Shown here: piece by piece, positions 48,641 through 60,990 of the stretch
Numbering within the stretch: position 1 is the first letter of the stretch
Layout: each line of letters begins with the position of its first letter
Assembly (NCBI RefSeq): GCF_014805685.1
Contig: NC_060892.1
Span: forward strand, 16,721,990-16,785,989
Length of the DNA: 64,000 bases
Reading direction: 5' to 3'
Source: Silurus meridionalis
Taxonomy: Eukaryota > Chordata > Actinopteri > Siluriformes > Siluridae
Translations under genes and position numbers: made by a program
Notes under the pieces: model-generated
Seen by the model: only the letters and a program-made list of their open reading frames with translations
What the model was told of the DNA's origin: nothing
Databases searched by the model: none

Positions 48641-48719
48641 TAGCTCTGGGGTGCTGGCATTACGGGTGTTTTGGGTATAGGAATTTTCGGTCTCTGAGTG
48701 TTTTTTTTTTTTTTTGGAC

Positions 48720-49070
48720 ACTCAGCTGGTAGTTTTGCTTTCTGTCTCAAGAGAGGCTTGAGATCAGCAGGGTATACGCCAAGCTTTGCTAGCCAAGAGC
48801 CCTGTGGCCCCCGAGCTGCCAGAGTAGAGCCGTGCCAGAGGAAGCCAACTCGAATCCGGCGAGAATCAAACGCCTGCTGTCGGGGAAGGGGACCTTGGGA
48901 AAATGTAAATAGGAGACTGATAAGCCCTATTGTTTTCATTCCAATGTCACCCAGGGTGAATCGTTTCCCCCATCGCTTTATCTCTCCGAGGGGGACTGGA
49001 GGACGTGGGGGCCCACATCTTGGAACCAACAATGAAAAAGAAAAAACTTTTCCTGATTTTATTGTAACAG
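48720..49070. promoter_or_regulatory. Candidate intronic conserved non-coding element
   Basis: Repeat-free, GC-rich for this intron, with CAGCTTT-like and AATGTAAATAGG (forkhead/MEF2-like) strings. It also gives the longest non-repetitive chance frame of the window (158 codons), which has no recognisable domain. Inference. Confidence 0.22.
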
Positions 49071-49659
49071 AGGATTTTAGGATTTATGACATGACCAGGA
49101 GAGCAAGATGGCTGGCTTTCAGAAAAACAGGAATGAAAGTTTTAGAGATCTCTGCATTCAAAATTGATCCTTGAAACACATTTAAATTCTGGTGCTAGAG
49201 CAGTCCCAATGGCAGTTAATAAGAGCAAGAACTTCTCTGATGGCTGATACAAACAAAATTCATTTCCACTGGAAACCTAGCGTAGTAAGAAAAAGAAGGA
49301 AATGCTGCATGACCAGCTGGCATTGGGATTAATGTTGATTTGTTTGAGAAGAATGCACAGATGAGAAGGTGAGACAGCTGGACAGAAAAAGTCTAAAGCA
49401 CCGCTTCATCCTTTTCTTTAAGTTAATGATGAACAGGTATAATGGTTAAGGGTGTGCCTGTCTGTGCTCGGCTCGAGTAGGAAGCCATTTTAATTCAGGG
49501 AGTTGAAACAGGAAAAGATTCATTCTTTAATTTCAAATGAAAAAAAAATCCATAACAGCTTTTGTAAGGGTGGTTTGAAACAACCCAGATGACCCTTGTT
49601 GATGTTTCGTTTAACGATGAGCCACTGAGCTTTCGATGCATTCCTCTGAATCTAATACA

Positions 49660-49702
49660 CACACTCACACATACACACACACACACATACACACACACAC
49701 AC
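49660..49702. repeat. (CA)n microsatellite, interrupted
   Basis: CA units with CATACA interruptions; it is the reverse complement in type of the GT array at 49780. Confidence 0.92.
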
Positions 49703-49777
49703 CAGACAAACACGGTGGAAATTCCTCACTTCTTTCAGGTAAAAAAGAGAGCAGAGGGCAGGTCTGGCACATTCCAG

Positions 49778-49779
<2 letters not shown>

Positions 49780-49832
<53 letters not shown>
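49780..49832. repeat. (GT)26 microsatellite
   Basis: Pure GT run, 78 bases after a CA array on the same strand. Confidence 0.95.
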
Positions 49833-49833
<1 letters not shown>

Positions 49834-49978
49834 AGGAGTGCAGGGAGCGAGGGCTCTCGAGGGAGGAAGAGTGGAGCAGAATGGGAGCTGGCACCGTATT
49901 ATCTCCAACAGTTGGTGCATTGCTTAATGATCAAGTGCTGGAGCAGCATCTGTGCTGTTTGTGCTTGTGTGTGTGAGT

Positions 49979-50039
<61 letters not shown>
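49979..50039. repeat. (GA)n microsatellite
   Basis: GATA units then a pure GA run of about 44 bp. Confidence 0.95.
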
Positions 50040-50041
<2 letters not shown>

Positions 50042-50188
50042 AAAGGAGGCGAAAGCAAGAAAATATGGGAAGTCTTCCATAAACTCTTTGACCCGCTCAG
50101 GACACTTTCCATCATCCCTGTTCCGTAAAAGGAAGTTTGTGTTTTTGCATCTTTTCATCTGCAAGGAAAGAATCTGTGGTTGTGTTTG

Positions 50189-50191
<3 letters not shown>

Positions 50192-50238
<47 letters not shown>
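50192..50238. repeat. (GT)n microsatellite
   Basis: Pure GT run of about 47 bp. Confidence 0.95.
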
Positions 50239-50241
<3 letters not shown>

Positions 50242-51362
50242 TGTCTGTGTTTTGATCTGATGGGAGTATGGCGTGTGTTGATGGAGTTCTGAATTTGACA
50301 TAGGAAGTTCTTTCTGCCCTTGTAAAGGAGAAGCAGAGTCACAACAGACCCCCGGGGAGTGTGTGCTGGTGCTGCCAGGACACACACGAATCAGTCATAA
50401 ACTCTCACCAGGTCGAAGAAACAAACCGCGGCGAGACACTCAATGAAGATGAAACGGTGTTAGAGTGACCCAAAAACATGAGAGCACAGTAAACTGCTAC
50501 ACAACTTCCTTGATGAGGAGGAGATGTCGTCCATCACTTCACATGATTTGTGGAGTTTGTGCGAGAGGATCAGCTGCATGTAGAATACAATAAATACAAT
50601 AACTGTGCTAAAAAACATGCTGCTTCTCACGAGACACTCATGAGCACCATGATGTGTTCGAGCTGGAATGTTCTCTGATTTTACACCACCAACCACGACA
50701 AACGTCTGTGATGCTTTTTAGCATGCATTTTGAATCATTCACTTTTTGTTCGCCATAAATGAAGCACTGTGCGCTCTAGCGGCGCCTGAAGCTCTCTATC
50801 CCTTTCTTCTTCTGGTTCTTGATCATTATGGTTGAGGCAACATCATGCTACAGATGATTTCAGGTTATCCTGTAGATTCCTAGATTGTTCAGATGATTCA
50901 TTTGCTCTAACAGCAGCCCTGACAGTGGTGTAGTTGCAAATCACAGGGTTATATAAATCAATGCAGTTTTATATGTTTTGTGTCTATTGTAGCAGATCAT
51001 TCACAGGAACTAGTATGGTGGACACTCAACATTAAGAACTGTGTGACTGTTGATCCGGGATCTGTAACAGTTATAGAAGAAATCTCCGGTGCCAGTCAAA
51101 GGAAAAAATGAACACGTTAATAATGCATTGATGCAAATATATTTTAAAGGCACAAATTTGATTAACGAGCGATCAATGCAGCACGCATTTCTGTTTGACA
51201 TATTTTATTAACAATATTAACAAATAAATATAAAAGGGAAATAAATGAAAACCTTCAATGCAACATATTTATTCACGACATCCTTTCTATACTCAGATAT
51301 AAGAAAAGAAATCCACCAAAAAGTTATTTTTTAATCACTAAACATTTGTTTTACTGACGCTC

Positions 51363-51590
51363 CAAGTCAAGTCGGTTATTTCTATAGCACTTTCACAACA
51401 TTGTCTCAAAGCAGCTTTACAGAATTTAAGAATTACGGTGAATAATGTGTATTTATCTCTAATGAGCAGCCATGGCGACTGTGGCAAGGAAAAACTCCCT
51501 TAGATGTTATGAGCAAGAAACCTTGAAAGAAACCAGACTCAAAAGGGGAACCCATCCTTATTTGGGTGACATCAAGAGTGTGATTATATT
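51363..51590 (-). mobile_element. Dispersed SINE-like element, copy 1 (tail on the left)
   Basis: Starts CAAGTCAAGTCGGTTATTTC, continues CATTGTCTCAAAGCAGCTTT and TATCTCTAATGAGCAGCC, then GGCGACTGTGGCAAGGAAAA and CAAAAGGGGAACCCATCC. The first 120 bases are the reverse complement of 62490-62620. The GCAAGGAAAAACTCCC and AGGGGAACCCATCC parts match my recollection of a repeat very common in catfish and related fish. Placed on the minus strand because the simple-sequence tail (TTGAC-type) is at the left. Confidence 0.75.
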
Positions 51591-52005
51591 TCTTTAAACA
51601 ATACAAAACACTGGAGAGTGAGAACTAACATTAGCACCAGAATGTAAGATTATGAGTAATAATCTAAGTCACAATTTGCTCAAAAGCACCAAAATTTGCC
51701 ATGATGCACACATCCGGCAATTAAAACTGTCCGTGTGGAAACATAACAAAAGTTTCATTTGGTGTCCTGATGATTTTTGTAACTTAAAACATGGTAATAA
51801 CTTAAAAACACTTTAAAACAAGGATATTTTGTCTTCATGTTTCATGTTGAGTATGGTTTTACTAATAATAAACATACATTTCCATAAAGCATTCATATCT
51901 GTCCATGGCCATGCTGATTACACTATTAAAAATTCAAAAGTTTTAATTGAAGGTCCGTTTAGAACAGATAAAAATGTGCAATTAAGTTTAGATAAGATAA
52001 GATTA

Positions 52006-52008
<3 letters not shown>

Positions 52009-52080
<72 letters not shown>
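52009..52080. repeat. (AT)n(GT)n compound microsatellite
   Basis: About 55 bp AT then about 16 bp GT. Confidence 0.95.
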
Positions 52081-52459
52081 ACTATAATGTATGTTACAAT
52101 GGACAGGACATTTGGGTGTTTGTGTGTGCGTGTGCGCACGTGTGTGTGTGTATGTGTGTGTGATGGGAACGGCCTGACCCGGGCTTCGAGGCTCTGCCTG
52201 TCGAGCAGCGTGTTCTTTATCAGTATCCCCGGACAGTGTCTCTGCAGATTCCAACCATTCCTCCTCCTGATTCATTGTCTGCCGGACAAATGTTAATTGT
52301 TTTCATCATTGCTGTCCTGCCCTGTCCGTGCCCCTCCACTTCTCCTTTAATGTCTCTCTGGAGTGCCTGTGTGCGTGATCGGGCCTTATCACCAGCCCTG
52401 AGTCTAATCCAGAGCTCACAGGAAATCCATTTCACTCATTAAACCCAGGATTGGTTCTG

Positions 52460-52463
<4 letters not shown>

Positions 52464-52496
<33 letters not shown>
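52464..52496. repeat. (AT)n microsatellite
   Basis: Pure AT run of about 33 bp. Confidence 0.93.
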
Positions 52497-52500
<4 letters not shown>

Positions 52501-53041
52501 TTATTTATTTAGTAAACATCCTTGTTCCTTTTTTTTAATCTATTAATCCATTGTTTGTGTTTTTAAATCTCAAAATAGCCAGGTATTCAAAAATCTGTGA
52601 CTTTATTGTGATTTTCTTCCTTATTATTAGCCTCTAAAAATGTCTACGTTCCCTGCAAAACAAATATGAAAAGGTTACTGGTAAATTTCCTACTGGATAA
52701 AGGAATGTTGAAAACATCGTTGGTGAAATGTTTATCAGGGTTGTCCCAAAGTTTTAACGTATCCAAAAAATGGAAGGACTAAACATTTTTGTAGCTGACA
52801 TTCCCCATACAGTACTGTTCAGAAAATATTCTGTTCACCTTATACCAGTTATCATTTCATATATCCTTATTTCAGGTAACAGTTTCTTTTAGGAGCTACC
52901 ATTCTGAAAATAACCCTTACGAGACAAAAGTCATACCTAAATAAAATAATACAAAAATAAATATTGAATAATAAAACACAAAAAATAAAACAATAATATA
53001 ATACTTTTAATGACACAACTCATACTACAAATACTACTACA

Positions 53042-53043
<2 letters not shown>

Positions 53044-53092
<49 letters not shown>
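53044..53092. repeat. (AAT)16 array
   Basis: Uninterrupted AAT units. Confidence 0.95.
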
Positions 53093-53094
<2 letters not shown>

Positions 53095-54144
53095 ACAAAA
53101 CTCACCCTATTAATTAATAATTTGTTTTACTAAAATCTTTGACCAATATTTTTAACCTGCTGCAAAATAATATTTCTTGGAAAAAAAAGGAATATGATGA
53201 GAAGTTAAAAAAATAAAAATAAAATAACATAGTAATCAAATAGTAAAAATGACAAGCTGAAACTGAACCACTCTTTCTTTGTACCGGTTCATGCTTCTTT
53301 TTTTTTTCTCTCATAAAGTTTACATTTCACTTTTTTCTTGCCAGAAACTGTCAAACAGTGAGCTAGAAAAACAATTTTTGAACACTGATACTGTACAACT
53401 CTCCAAAAACATTTAAGATTCTGTCACGTCTGTCTAAACCCAGCATCAGCCTTAATTTAATGTTAGCGCTTATTTCGACATGACTGATGATTTTAGCGAA
53501 AACTGCAAGAGTCAATATTTCTCTAAGCTTTCATTTCAGAATTAAAATCATATCAAAACACAGGCTGGTCACATCTCAAGTTCATTCAAGAACAGGATTC
53601 GATGTAGTGACCGAGCTATTGTAACTGTTGCTACTGTATTTAAAAATTCGAAATTTTCTCCTTCTCTACTAGACAGGGCACAATGAGTTATCATATTTCA
53701 AGCTGTAAGCCTGCTCTCCTTTCATTCAATTTAGGCTGAGTATCTGGAATTAGTTTAGGTTTTTACAGTATTTATTTCATTGTGTTTTTTTTTTTTATAT
53801 AATAGTAATAATTAAATAACTTATAATAATTTAAGTATTGTTATAACAATTCTAGAAAATCGTATTTTGTTCAAAAATTGTAATAATAGGAAAGTTCATT
53901 TTTACTGCGTTGATGTTCACATTCGAGGGAAAGACGGATTCACCTTGGTGCCGAGAAATGGAGGTGACCTCAGTGACGCTCGTATTACAGACCATTACAG
54001 TGAATATAATGTCAGGACGTTTAATTCAATTACCAGCTCTGCTGTGTTTATTCTAGAGAAAAATCCTCTACAGCTTGTTTGACCTTTACAGTGTTATGTG
54101 TTCTTGCACTGACACCATGACTTTTACTGACTAAAAAAAGAATA

Positions 54145-54147
<3 letters not shown>

Positions 54148-54204
<57 letters not shown>
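54148..54204. repeat. (AT)n microsatellite
   Basis: Pure AT run of about 57 bp, 274 bases upstream of a coding exon; a poly(T) run follows. Confidence 0.95.
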
Positions 54205-54209
<5 letters not shown>

Positions 54210-54478
54210 TTTTTTTTTTTGGACTGAGCTTGTGGAGATTTGAGGTCAAAATTCTATATCAGAACCATTCAAGACCCATTCAAGTTCTTCTTTTCAAACC
54301 AATGTAAAAAATATCTGCATGAAACACGCTGTGAAATGAAGAGAAAATTTAATAGTACTACTAATAGTAACATTGTCTTTCTTTGTAGGTAAATTCTATA
54401 CAAGTTCGAGCTATTGCTTATCACATATACGACTTACATTCTCCTCTTTTCTTTCAATTTTTTTTTTTTTTTTTTTAG

Positions 54479-54568
54479 AAACGTCCTGCATGGAAAAACT
54501 GCTTTCTAAAGAATGGAAAGAGAAAATGGATAGACTGAACACGAGTGAGCTCTTGGGAGAGATACAAG
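54479..54568 (+). CDS. sox6: sox6 coding exon with the EKLLSK block (SOX6 residues 151-180 without the microexon)
   Basis: Internal exon of 90 nt, phase 1 at both ends. With the G carried over from the exon ending at 30553 it encodes [17 protein letters not shown], then [13 protein letters not shown], and leaves one base (G) for a following glycine codon. The family reads [26 protein letters not shown] here, so the match is nearly residue for residue. The acceptor is a long T tract plus AG; the donor is CAAG|GTGGGT. The next family segment, which begins GTPESLAEKERQL and leads into the leucine-zipper coiled coil used for SoxD dimerisation, is not found before 64000 and must lie further downstream. 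No disabling change is seen. Confidence 0.94.
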
Positions 54569-54815
54569 GTGGGTTTGTTTACTTTAAAAAGGAAACTTTA
54601 TTTGTTTTTAGTAAAATAATATTGATTAGAAATCCAAAACACTATATAGGAAATATTTTTCCTCCTTGGGGATCTAATCAGAGCCTGGCCTGCACTTTTA
54701 GAGCACTTTCACACCTATGAGTCTGTGTGTGGAGTCTCAGACTGATTCTTTTGATTCGTTAACTGTATGGTTTGGTTTGGTTTCAAGCTGCACATCACTG
54801 TTTGCACAAATTAAG

Positions 54816-54817
<2 letters not shown>

Positions 54818-54868
<51 letters not shown>
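54818..54868. repeat. (GT)n microsatellite
   Basis: Pure GT run, 250 bases past a coding exon. Confidence 0.95.
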
Positions 54869-54870
<2 letters not shown>

Positions 54871-55050
54871 AGGTGTGTGCATGTGTAGAGCTGAGAGAAC
54901 TCAAAGAACTTTTATATTTGTTTGTGAAAAATGATAGGAAGAATTTTAACAAACATGACAATTATGTGTATGTAAAAGTTCAAAATATTATTCACCCAAG
55001 CACTGACAATGCTGACAATTATAGTATACAGTTCTGTCCTTTGGCGCTGG

Positions 55051-55107
<57 letters not shown>
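55051..55107. repeat. (AAT)18 array
   Basis: Uninterrupted TAA/AAT units. Confidence 0.95.
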
Positions 55108-55108
<1 letters not shown>

Positions 55109-55495
55109 CAGAAAGTGGATTTAGGAGTCACTTTTTCACTGGACTTGTTTCTCCTCGAGTTTAGGCCTAAGTGTTTTAATTACCAGCTTAAAGAATTACA
55201 CAAGGAAGAAGAGACAACTGTGTATGTGACAGTGTTTATAAGAGCTTTAAGAGTGATTAATAAATGAATCTGTTACTGGTTTCCATAAGATACTTGTGAC
55301 TGATGGGTTTTGAAGGATGTTTGTTAAACAGATTAGTGCAGATTACTGTGGACTAAAGTGGCTTTTCAAAGAACCTTAATAGAAGAGTGTTTGAATTTTG
55401 AACTGCACAGTAAAGGAAAAATAACAACAACATTGCAAGAGTCAAGAGTTAAGATGTGGACTTAACTAATAAAGTTAAAGAGAATATACAGTATA

Positions 55496-55920
55496 CATAA
55501 CTAAAGTATACATCACAGTATTATACATCAGAATTCTATATATCACAGTTCTATTCATCACATTTATAGACATCACAGTTCTATTCATCACAGTTCTATT
55601 CATCACAGTTATATACATCACAGTTATATACATCACAGTTCTATTCATCACAGTTATATACATCACAGTTCTATTCATCACAGTTTTATACATCAAAATT
55701 CTATACATCACAGTTTTATACACCACAGTTCTATTCATCACAGTTTTATACTTCAGAATCCTATACATCAGTTTTATACATTGGAATTCTATACATCACA
55801 GTTTTATACATCAGAATTCTATTCATCACAGCTTTATACATCACTGTTCTATACATCACAGTTCTATGCATCACAATTCTATACATCACGATTCAGTTCA
55901 TCATAGCTCTATATCACAAA
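55496..55920. repeat. 15-bp minisatellite, about 28 copies
   Basis: Unit CATCACAGTTCTATT with common variants CATCACAGTTATATA and CATCAGAATTCTATA. The central part is well conserved and both ends are worn. Because the unit is a multiple of three, the minus strand stays open for 97 codons as a five-residue repeat of the MNRTV / MYITV kind; there is no reason to think it is translated. Confidence 0.92.
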
Positions 55921-56848
55921 TTCTACTAACTGAAGGTAAGCTTCTTTTTTCTTAGATTTTTTCCCCATGGCTGCAGGTCTTAGCACCGACTGTTACAGGC
56001 GTGTGTTTACGCAGCAGCATCAGGCACAGTACCAGCTCTCTCTGATAACACTGCAGTATTCGCCTTTCTCTGCTCTCCTCCCTCCTTAATCGCTATCTCT
56101 CTGTCTCTCTCTCTCTCCTCCTCTTTTCTTTCACCAACACCCTGTTTTTTTTTTTTTTATTTCATTTTATTTTACAAACACAGACATACACACATCCTCA
56201 GGCACATATTGTTTATCACATATTTGCCATGTCGAATTTGTCAGCGTTCCTACAATCTTTTTATAAATAATTATGCCTCTATCTACTTGTAATCTATCAG
56301 AGAATTGATAGCAGTACATTAGTTAACATTGCTCTTTTAATACTTGCACTGTATACAATTACATGACATTTGTCCTTGGTGTTAATATTTTGTTTTGGAT
56401 TAAATTAGATTAGATTAGATTTAATGCATGTAGTTAAAAAAATAAAGACAGAAAGAAAGAAAAAAGAAGAATAGCCATGCTAATTAGTGGTATATTCATC
56501 CCCAATAACCTTAATGAATCTCTCAAGGTGTAAATCATGTCACGGAAAAATTCATAGTGCCTCCTTTTCCCCACCGTGTTGCGCACCACCGTAGATCAAA
56601 GTGCAAGCGGGGAAAATGGCGGGTGCGGGTGATGATGGAGGGGGGAGATGATTTAGCCCTTTTGAAAGCAGATATTTTTAAATTACAGGGCATTTTTGTG
56701 TTTGATAAACGGCAAAGAAAGGACGGAAAGGGTGGAAAGGGGGAGGTGTGAGGTCACAGAGGTAAAGGCAGGTAGAAGGTGTCGGGGGTGGAGGGGGTAT
56801 GTATAATAAAAAAGGATGAAAAACGTTTCGCGAAGCGTCCACTCTGAG

Positions 56849-56849
<1 letters not shown>

Positions 56850-56901
<52 letters not shown>
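56850..56901. repeat. (CA)26 microsatellite
   Basis: Pure CA run. Confidence 0.95.
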
Positions 56902-56904
<3 letters not shown>

Positions 56905-57216
56905 AACGAGAAGAAGAGGAAAAAAGAAAAGAGAAAAAAAAAAACAGACAGAGCTACTTTTCATATCACACCGGCAGCCTAAGGTTTCTAATTAGCGTGC
57001 CATTTCATATGACTGTAGACATTTCAAAGGGCTGCTTTGTGCTCCCCCGTTACAAAATGTCTCTCTCGTGCGTTTGAAGTCGACCCGATGTAAGTGCGGG
57101 CAATTAAAAAGGGAAGCTCAGGGTTGGGGAGACACACAAGGTCTGCTTAATTAAAACACAAACAAAGGCACCAAGCTGAGAAAAGAAGAGAAAAAAAAAA
57201 CTCATGGACATAGACC

Positions 57217-57241
57217 CCACACACACACACACACACACACA
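57217..57241. repeat. (CA)n microsatellite
   Basis: Short CA run. Confidence 0.9.
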
Positions 57242-60200
57242 TATACAGAGCATTTGATTAAGATCTAAAGTGCAATGATAAATCAGATACCACGTTAATT
57301 GTCGAGTTAAAAAATCAATACAGAGGCCATGCATGCCTGTAAGTTCACATGAAAAGGGATGAGGGCCAGATAAAGGATCACACAAGGATGAAAAGCCATG
57401 ACAGCCTGCTTGGCCTTGTTATTTCTCCTTCCAACTGCACGCCTTTCAGTCAGCCACCGATGGAAATGCTCGGCGTTCGGCTCATTGTTCCTCTCTGTTG
57501 TCCCATGCTTTCTCGAAATGATAGAAGTTCCCTTTTGATATTTCTCCAATTGAAAAAAGGTGACATATAAATGTCTGAAGGCGAAAAAGCATAGTTGAGT
57601 TCCTTTAGTTTCTTCCGAATTCAAAAAGCTCCTGCATTTGTACCAGAATCATAAACATCCTATATATTGATATATTGTGTTTATAAGATTGTTCCATTTC
57701 ATCTAGATTGCAAATATTTAATGATTTTTATTGTAAAATTGCCCACCCACTAGCTAATTCTTCCTTGTTTTATAATAAGGCCAGTGCTTGTTTCCTCCAA
57801 GACACGTTATCAACTTCTCATGCTGAATCATAGGGACGATCTACCCTGTTCCACATATGTGAGCCAACAGATGCTCACGATAAGTTAATACTCTCTGATT
57901 AACAGGGGTGAGATAATATCTTTTGCCCCTTCCATAGGGGGACAAACTCTTTTTTTTTTAGTGCCACTTGGGATTCTATAAACGAATAAATAACAAATGC
58001 CTTCTGTCTGGCACTATATATTCACATCTTTTGGCCCCTGATGAACCACTTGTTGGTTCACCAGAGTGACAAAGTTGATTAGCTCATGATGTGTCTGGAC
58101 TTGCTCTCCCTGTTCACACACAGACATTTTTCTGGACGCGTGTCTCACATGCCCTCTGAAGCTCAATCAGAACGAAAGCTTAACTGATCTCCATTCTTAT
58201 AGTTAGATTGACAGAAAACTAGCATTGACACGCTTGCTGTGCTAATATTCACGACCACTTGAATGTGTATAGAGCTCATTCGTCTTCATTCTTTCAGCTG
58301 TGGTCCTTCTAAAGGATCCTGTTGAAGAAGGAATAATGAGTGAGAAAGGACAACACTCTGTAAATAACGCGGCGATGTGACGGAATTGTGATGTTTATAG
58401 TTATGTGCAACATTAGCTTAAGTTGGTCCCGGTTGCAATACTTAATAGCCATTATCAATGATTATTTCCTTACCAGCTTCACTTTTTTTGATAGTTAATA
58501 AGTAAATACGACAATAAATGCAGCTTGTTATGCATGTTGGAAAATGTACAGCTTTACTGTTACAAAGTGCTGACATTGAAGACTCCTTCCATTAATGTTA
58601 AACATCTCCTGCGTATAAGCTGCTGATATAGAAACGATACAGTAAGAGAATGAGTGCATTAATTATAAATAAACATGCTGTTTGCAGCTGCACTACTGTC
58701 AGAGCTGATATTCTAGAAAATGAATCAACAGCATTCTACCAGAACAGCTAAATCTAGCTAAAGATAAATGCATTTTAAAGCAGAAAAGATTCTCCACACA
58801 TCGATCCTCCACTTTATTCCTTCTAAATCTTTTCTGAGGGTCGGAGCACAGGGGATTCAGATCTGGCAAGTGAAACGATTGTGGATGGCTTTTATTCCTT
58901 CTTCTCAAGCAACGTGTTTGTTTTCATCCTGAGCTTAGCTGTCAGTCAGGAGGAACGGTGAGGAGGGGAATCGAAATCTGCTGAACAAAACCACAGAGCA
59001 GGAAAGGCAAGCTGTCTGGAGCGAGGCCAAGCCACAGCACAGCCCAAAGAGAAAGCGGGCACACGGATCACCAGCTACGTGTACACACTCCATACACATG
59101 AGTTCAGCGTGTCAGGAACAGAAGAGTGGAGAGATGGAGATGAGAAATTCGATCCATATGGCTTTAAAATGTGAACATGCTGCTGAATCAGCAGAAAACA
59201 AAATGTCTGATTGGTCAAAGACATTTTTTATGTTTGTATGATAAATCTTAAAATTTAAATAGTGGGTAAATAGGTATACAAGACCTCTTTGTTACTACTA
59301 CTACAAATAATAATAATGATAATAAGAATAAGAATAATAAGAAGAATGTATAACTCACCTTCAAATTTTTATTATTATTATGATCATTATTACATTTACA
59401 TAGTGGCTTTCTAACCCTTAAAATTTTGTAAAAATAATTAAAATAATTTACGAGTGAAAATGAAGTGGACCACATATCTTTGCACTTTTTTCTATTTCAC
59501 ATAAAGCATCATTATCAGCTGTAAATTGTGAAGTGTAATTATAATACAAACAAAATTATAGACATTTTTATACTGCTAAACCATTAAACTAGGTTTGTAT
59601 TCTAAAGTACATGTTTTTTCATTCTTTCCTAAAAAACTGAGACAAAATTGAATGAAAATCTTTGAAGCATTCTCAGCAGGCTGGGAAAAGCTCCACCTAA
59701 ACCATTTTTACAATTAAAATGCTATTCATAACATATACATTTGTGAGAATCTGTTTCTGAAATCGAAGTGATTAGCTAACACTAGCTAGGTCGCCACCCG
59801 CATCTAAGCCGACAGGATTTTTCCAGAGTGTTGTGCACAAATATCTAAATACAAATAATAAGTCAGTAATGCGTTTATTTTGTAATATATTAATTTCTAT
59901 TGGTGGGAAAGTGTCAGGTAAAAAAAACACACGGCCTTACTCAGGCATTGTTTCTGATCGAAAAATAACTGAGTGGGTAAAAGTGATGCAGAGGTGGAAA
60001 AAAAATCACCTCCACCCATCTCCCACTGTAAAATATTCTTCCATTCAGCTGAATCAGAAGTGCCATGCTTTGCATTTTCTCAATAGGCAAACTGTTCGGC
60101 CTTATGTACCCAAGTGAAATATGAGCTACAGTAAATTATTATTCTTTGGACCACATTTGCGAGATGAATGCCGGTCGAGCCGTGCTCCGTTGCTCTCCTA

Positions 60201-60639
60201 ATGAATTGAGGGATTTAGCTTGTGGTGTTGGGGTTGCAGAAAGGCGCACCTTGTTTTCTGATTCGCCTCCTTCTCCGACACGGTGCTACTGAAAACCCTT
60301 ACAAACAGAAGAGGAAACACACACACGCGCAGTCAGCTCTGGCCAAAGGAAAATCACCTCTATGGACACCGGACTGGCACACGCATGCTTAAGCATTCTT
60401 ATTGGCAAATATTTTCATTTATTAAGCATGTCCAAAGCTTCCGTGCACAGTGTCTGGCCTGCACTCTTATTTCTCTAAGGTGCTGAAACTCTATCGCTTT
60501 ATAATTTGCACGTTTGAAGCGTGCCTTTGTGTGAGCCAATTACACGCACAAACATTCGCTTTCAACCCACCATTCAGGACAGCATTGTTGTTGTTTTTTT
60601 TTTTTTTTTTACTTAAAGTAGCTTATGTTTACATATTTC

Positions 60640-60990
60640 TATCAATGTTGTATCAGATTCTTTATTCTGATTGGGACAGAATTTTTTTGCAAATTCCTGC
60701 AAATATATAAATACATTGTTGATTCTACAGTAATAACTTTGATTTGTTCAGTCGTAACATGTGAACAGATTAAAAACATGTATAAGCATTGGTAAGGGAG
60801 CATTTTCTAAGTAGAAATAAATGTAATGTAACATTTAAGGAAGGAGTCTCCAGTGACAGCTTTGGAACAGTCAGAGGGAAGGTTATGACATTAGGACATC
60901 TTCAGGACAGAGAAGATAACACTTCTTTGCAGCTTCTGTGTTTTTATTAAGTTTAGAAGAGAAAAAAAAAAAACATTTATAGCTGCTGTA
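60640..60990 (+). repeat. Dispersed repeat, copy A
   Basis: Begins near GTTGTATCAGATTCTTTATT and TTCTGATTGGGACAG and includes AAGGAGTCTCCAGTGACAGC, TGGAACAGTCAGAGGG and CATCTTCAGGACAGAG. The last three strings recur in the same order and orientation at 62625-62730. I recall this as an abundant catfish-type interspersed repeat; the class is not known to me. Confidence 0.65.

Noticed and set aside
48698..49174. 158-codon open frame on the + strand, the longest non-repetitive frame that is not in the gene
   Set aside because: It begins in a poly(T)-derived F run, shows no domain, signal or family resemblance, has an equally long frame on the other strand, and lies within an intron. Chance frame over a GC-richer block.
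51829..52296. 155-codon + strand frame with IYIYIY and CVCVC runs
   Set aside because: The frame survives only because it crosses AT and GT microsatellites; no homology visible.
55475..55768. 97-codon minus-strand pentapeptide-repeat-like protein
   Set aside because: The five-residue period is the direct result of a 15-bp minisatellite; the residues do not match the A(D/N)LXX pentapeptide-repeat fold and there is no non-repeat part.
55496..55920. CRISPR-like array of short repeats
   Set aside because: Units are head-to-tail without unique spacers, and the DNA is clearly vertebrate.
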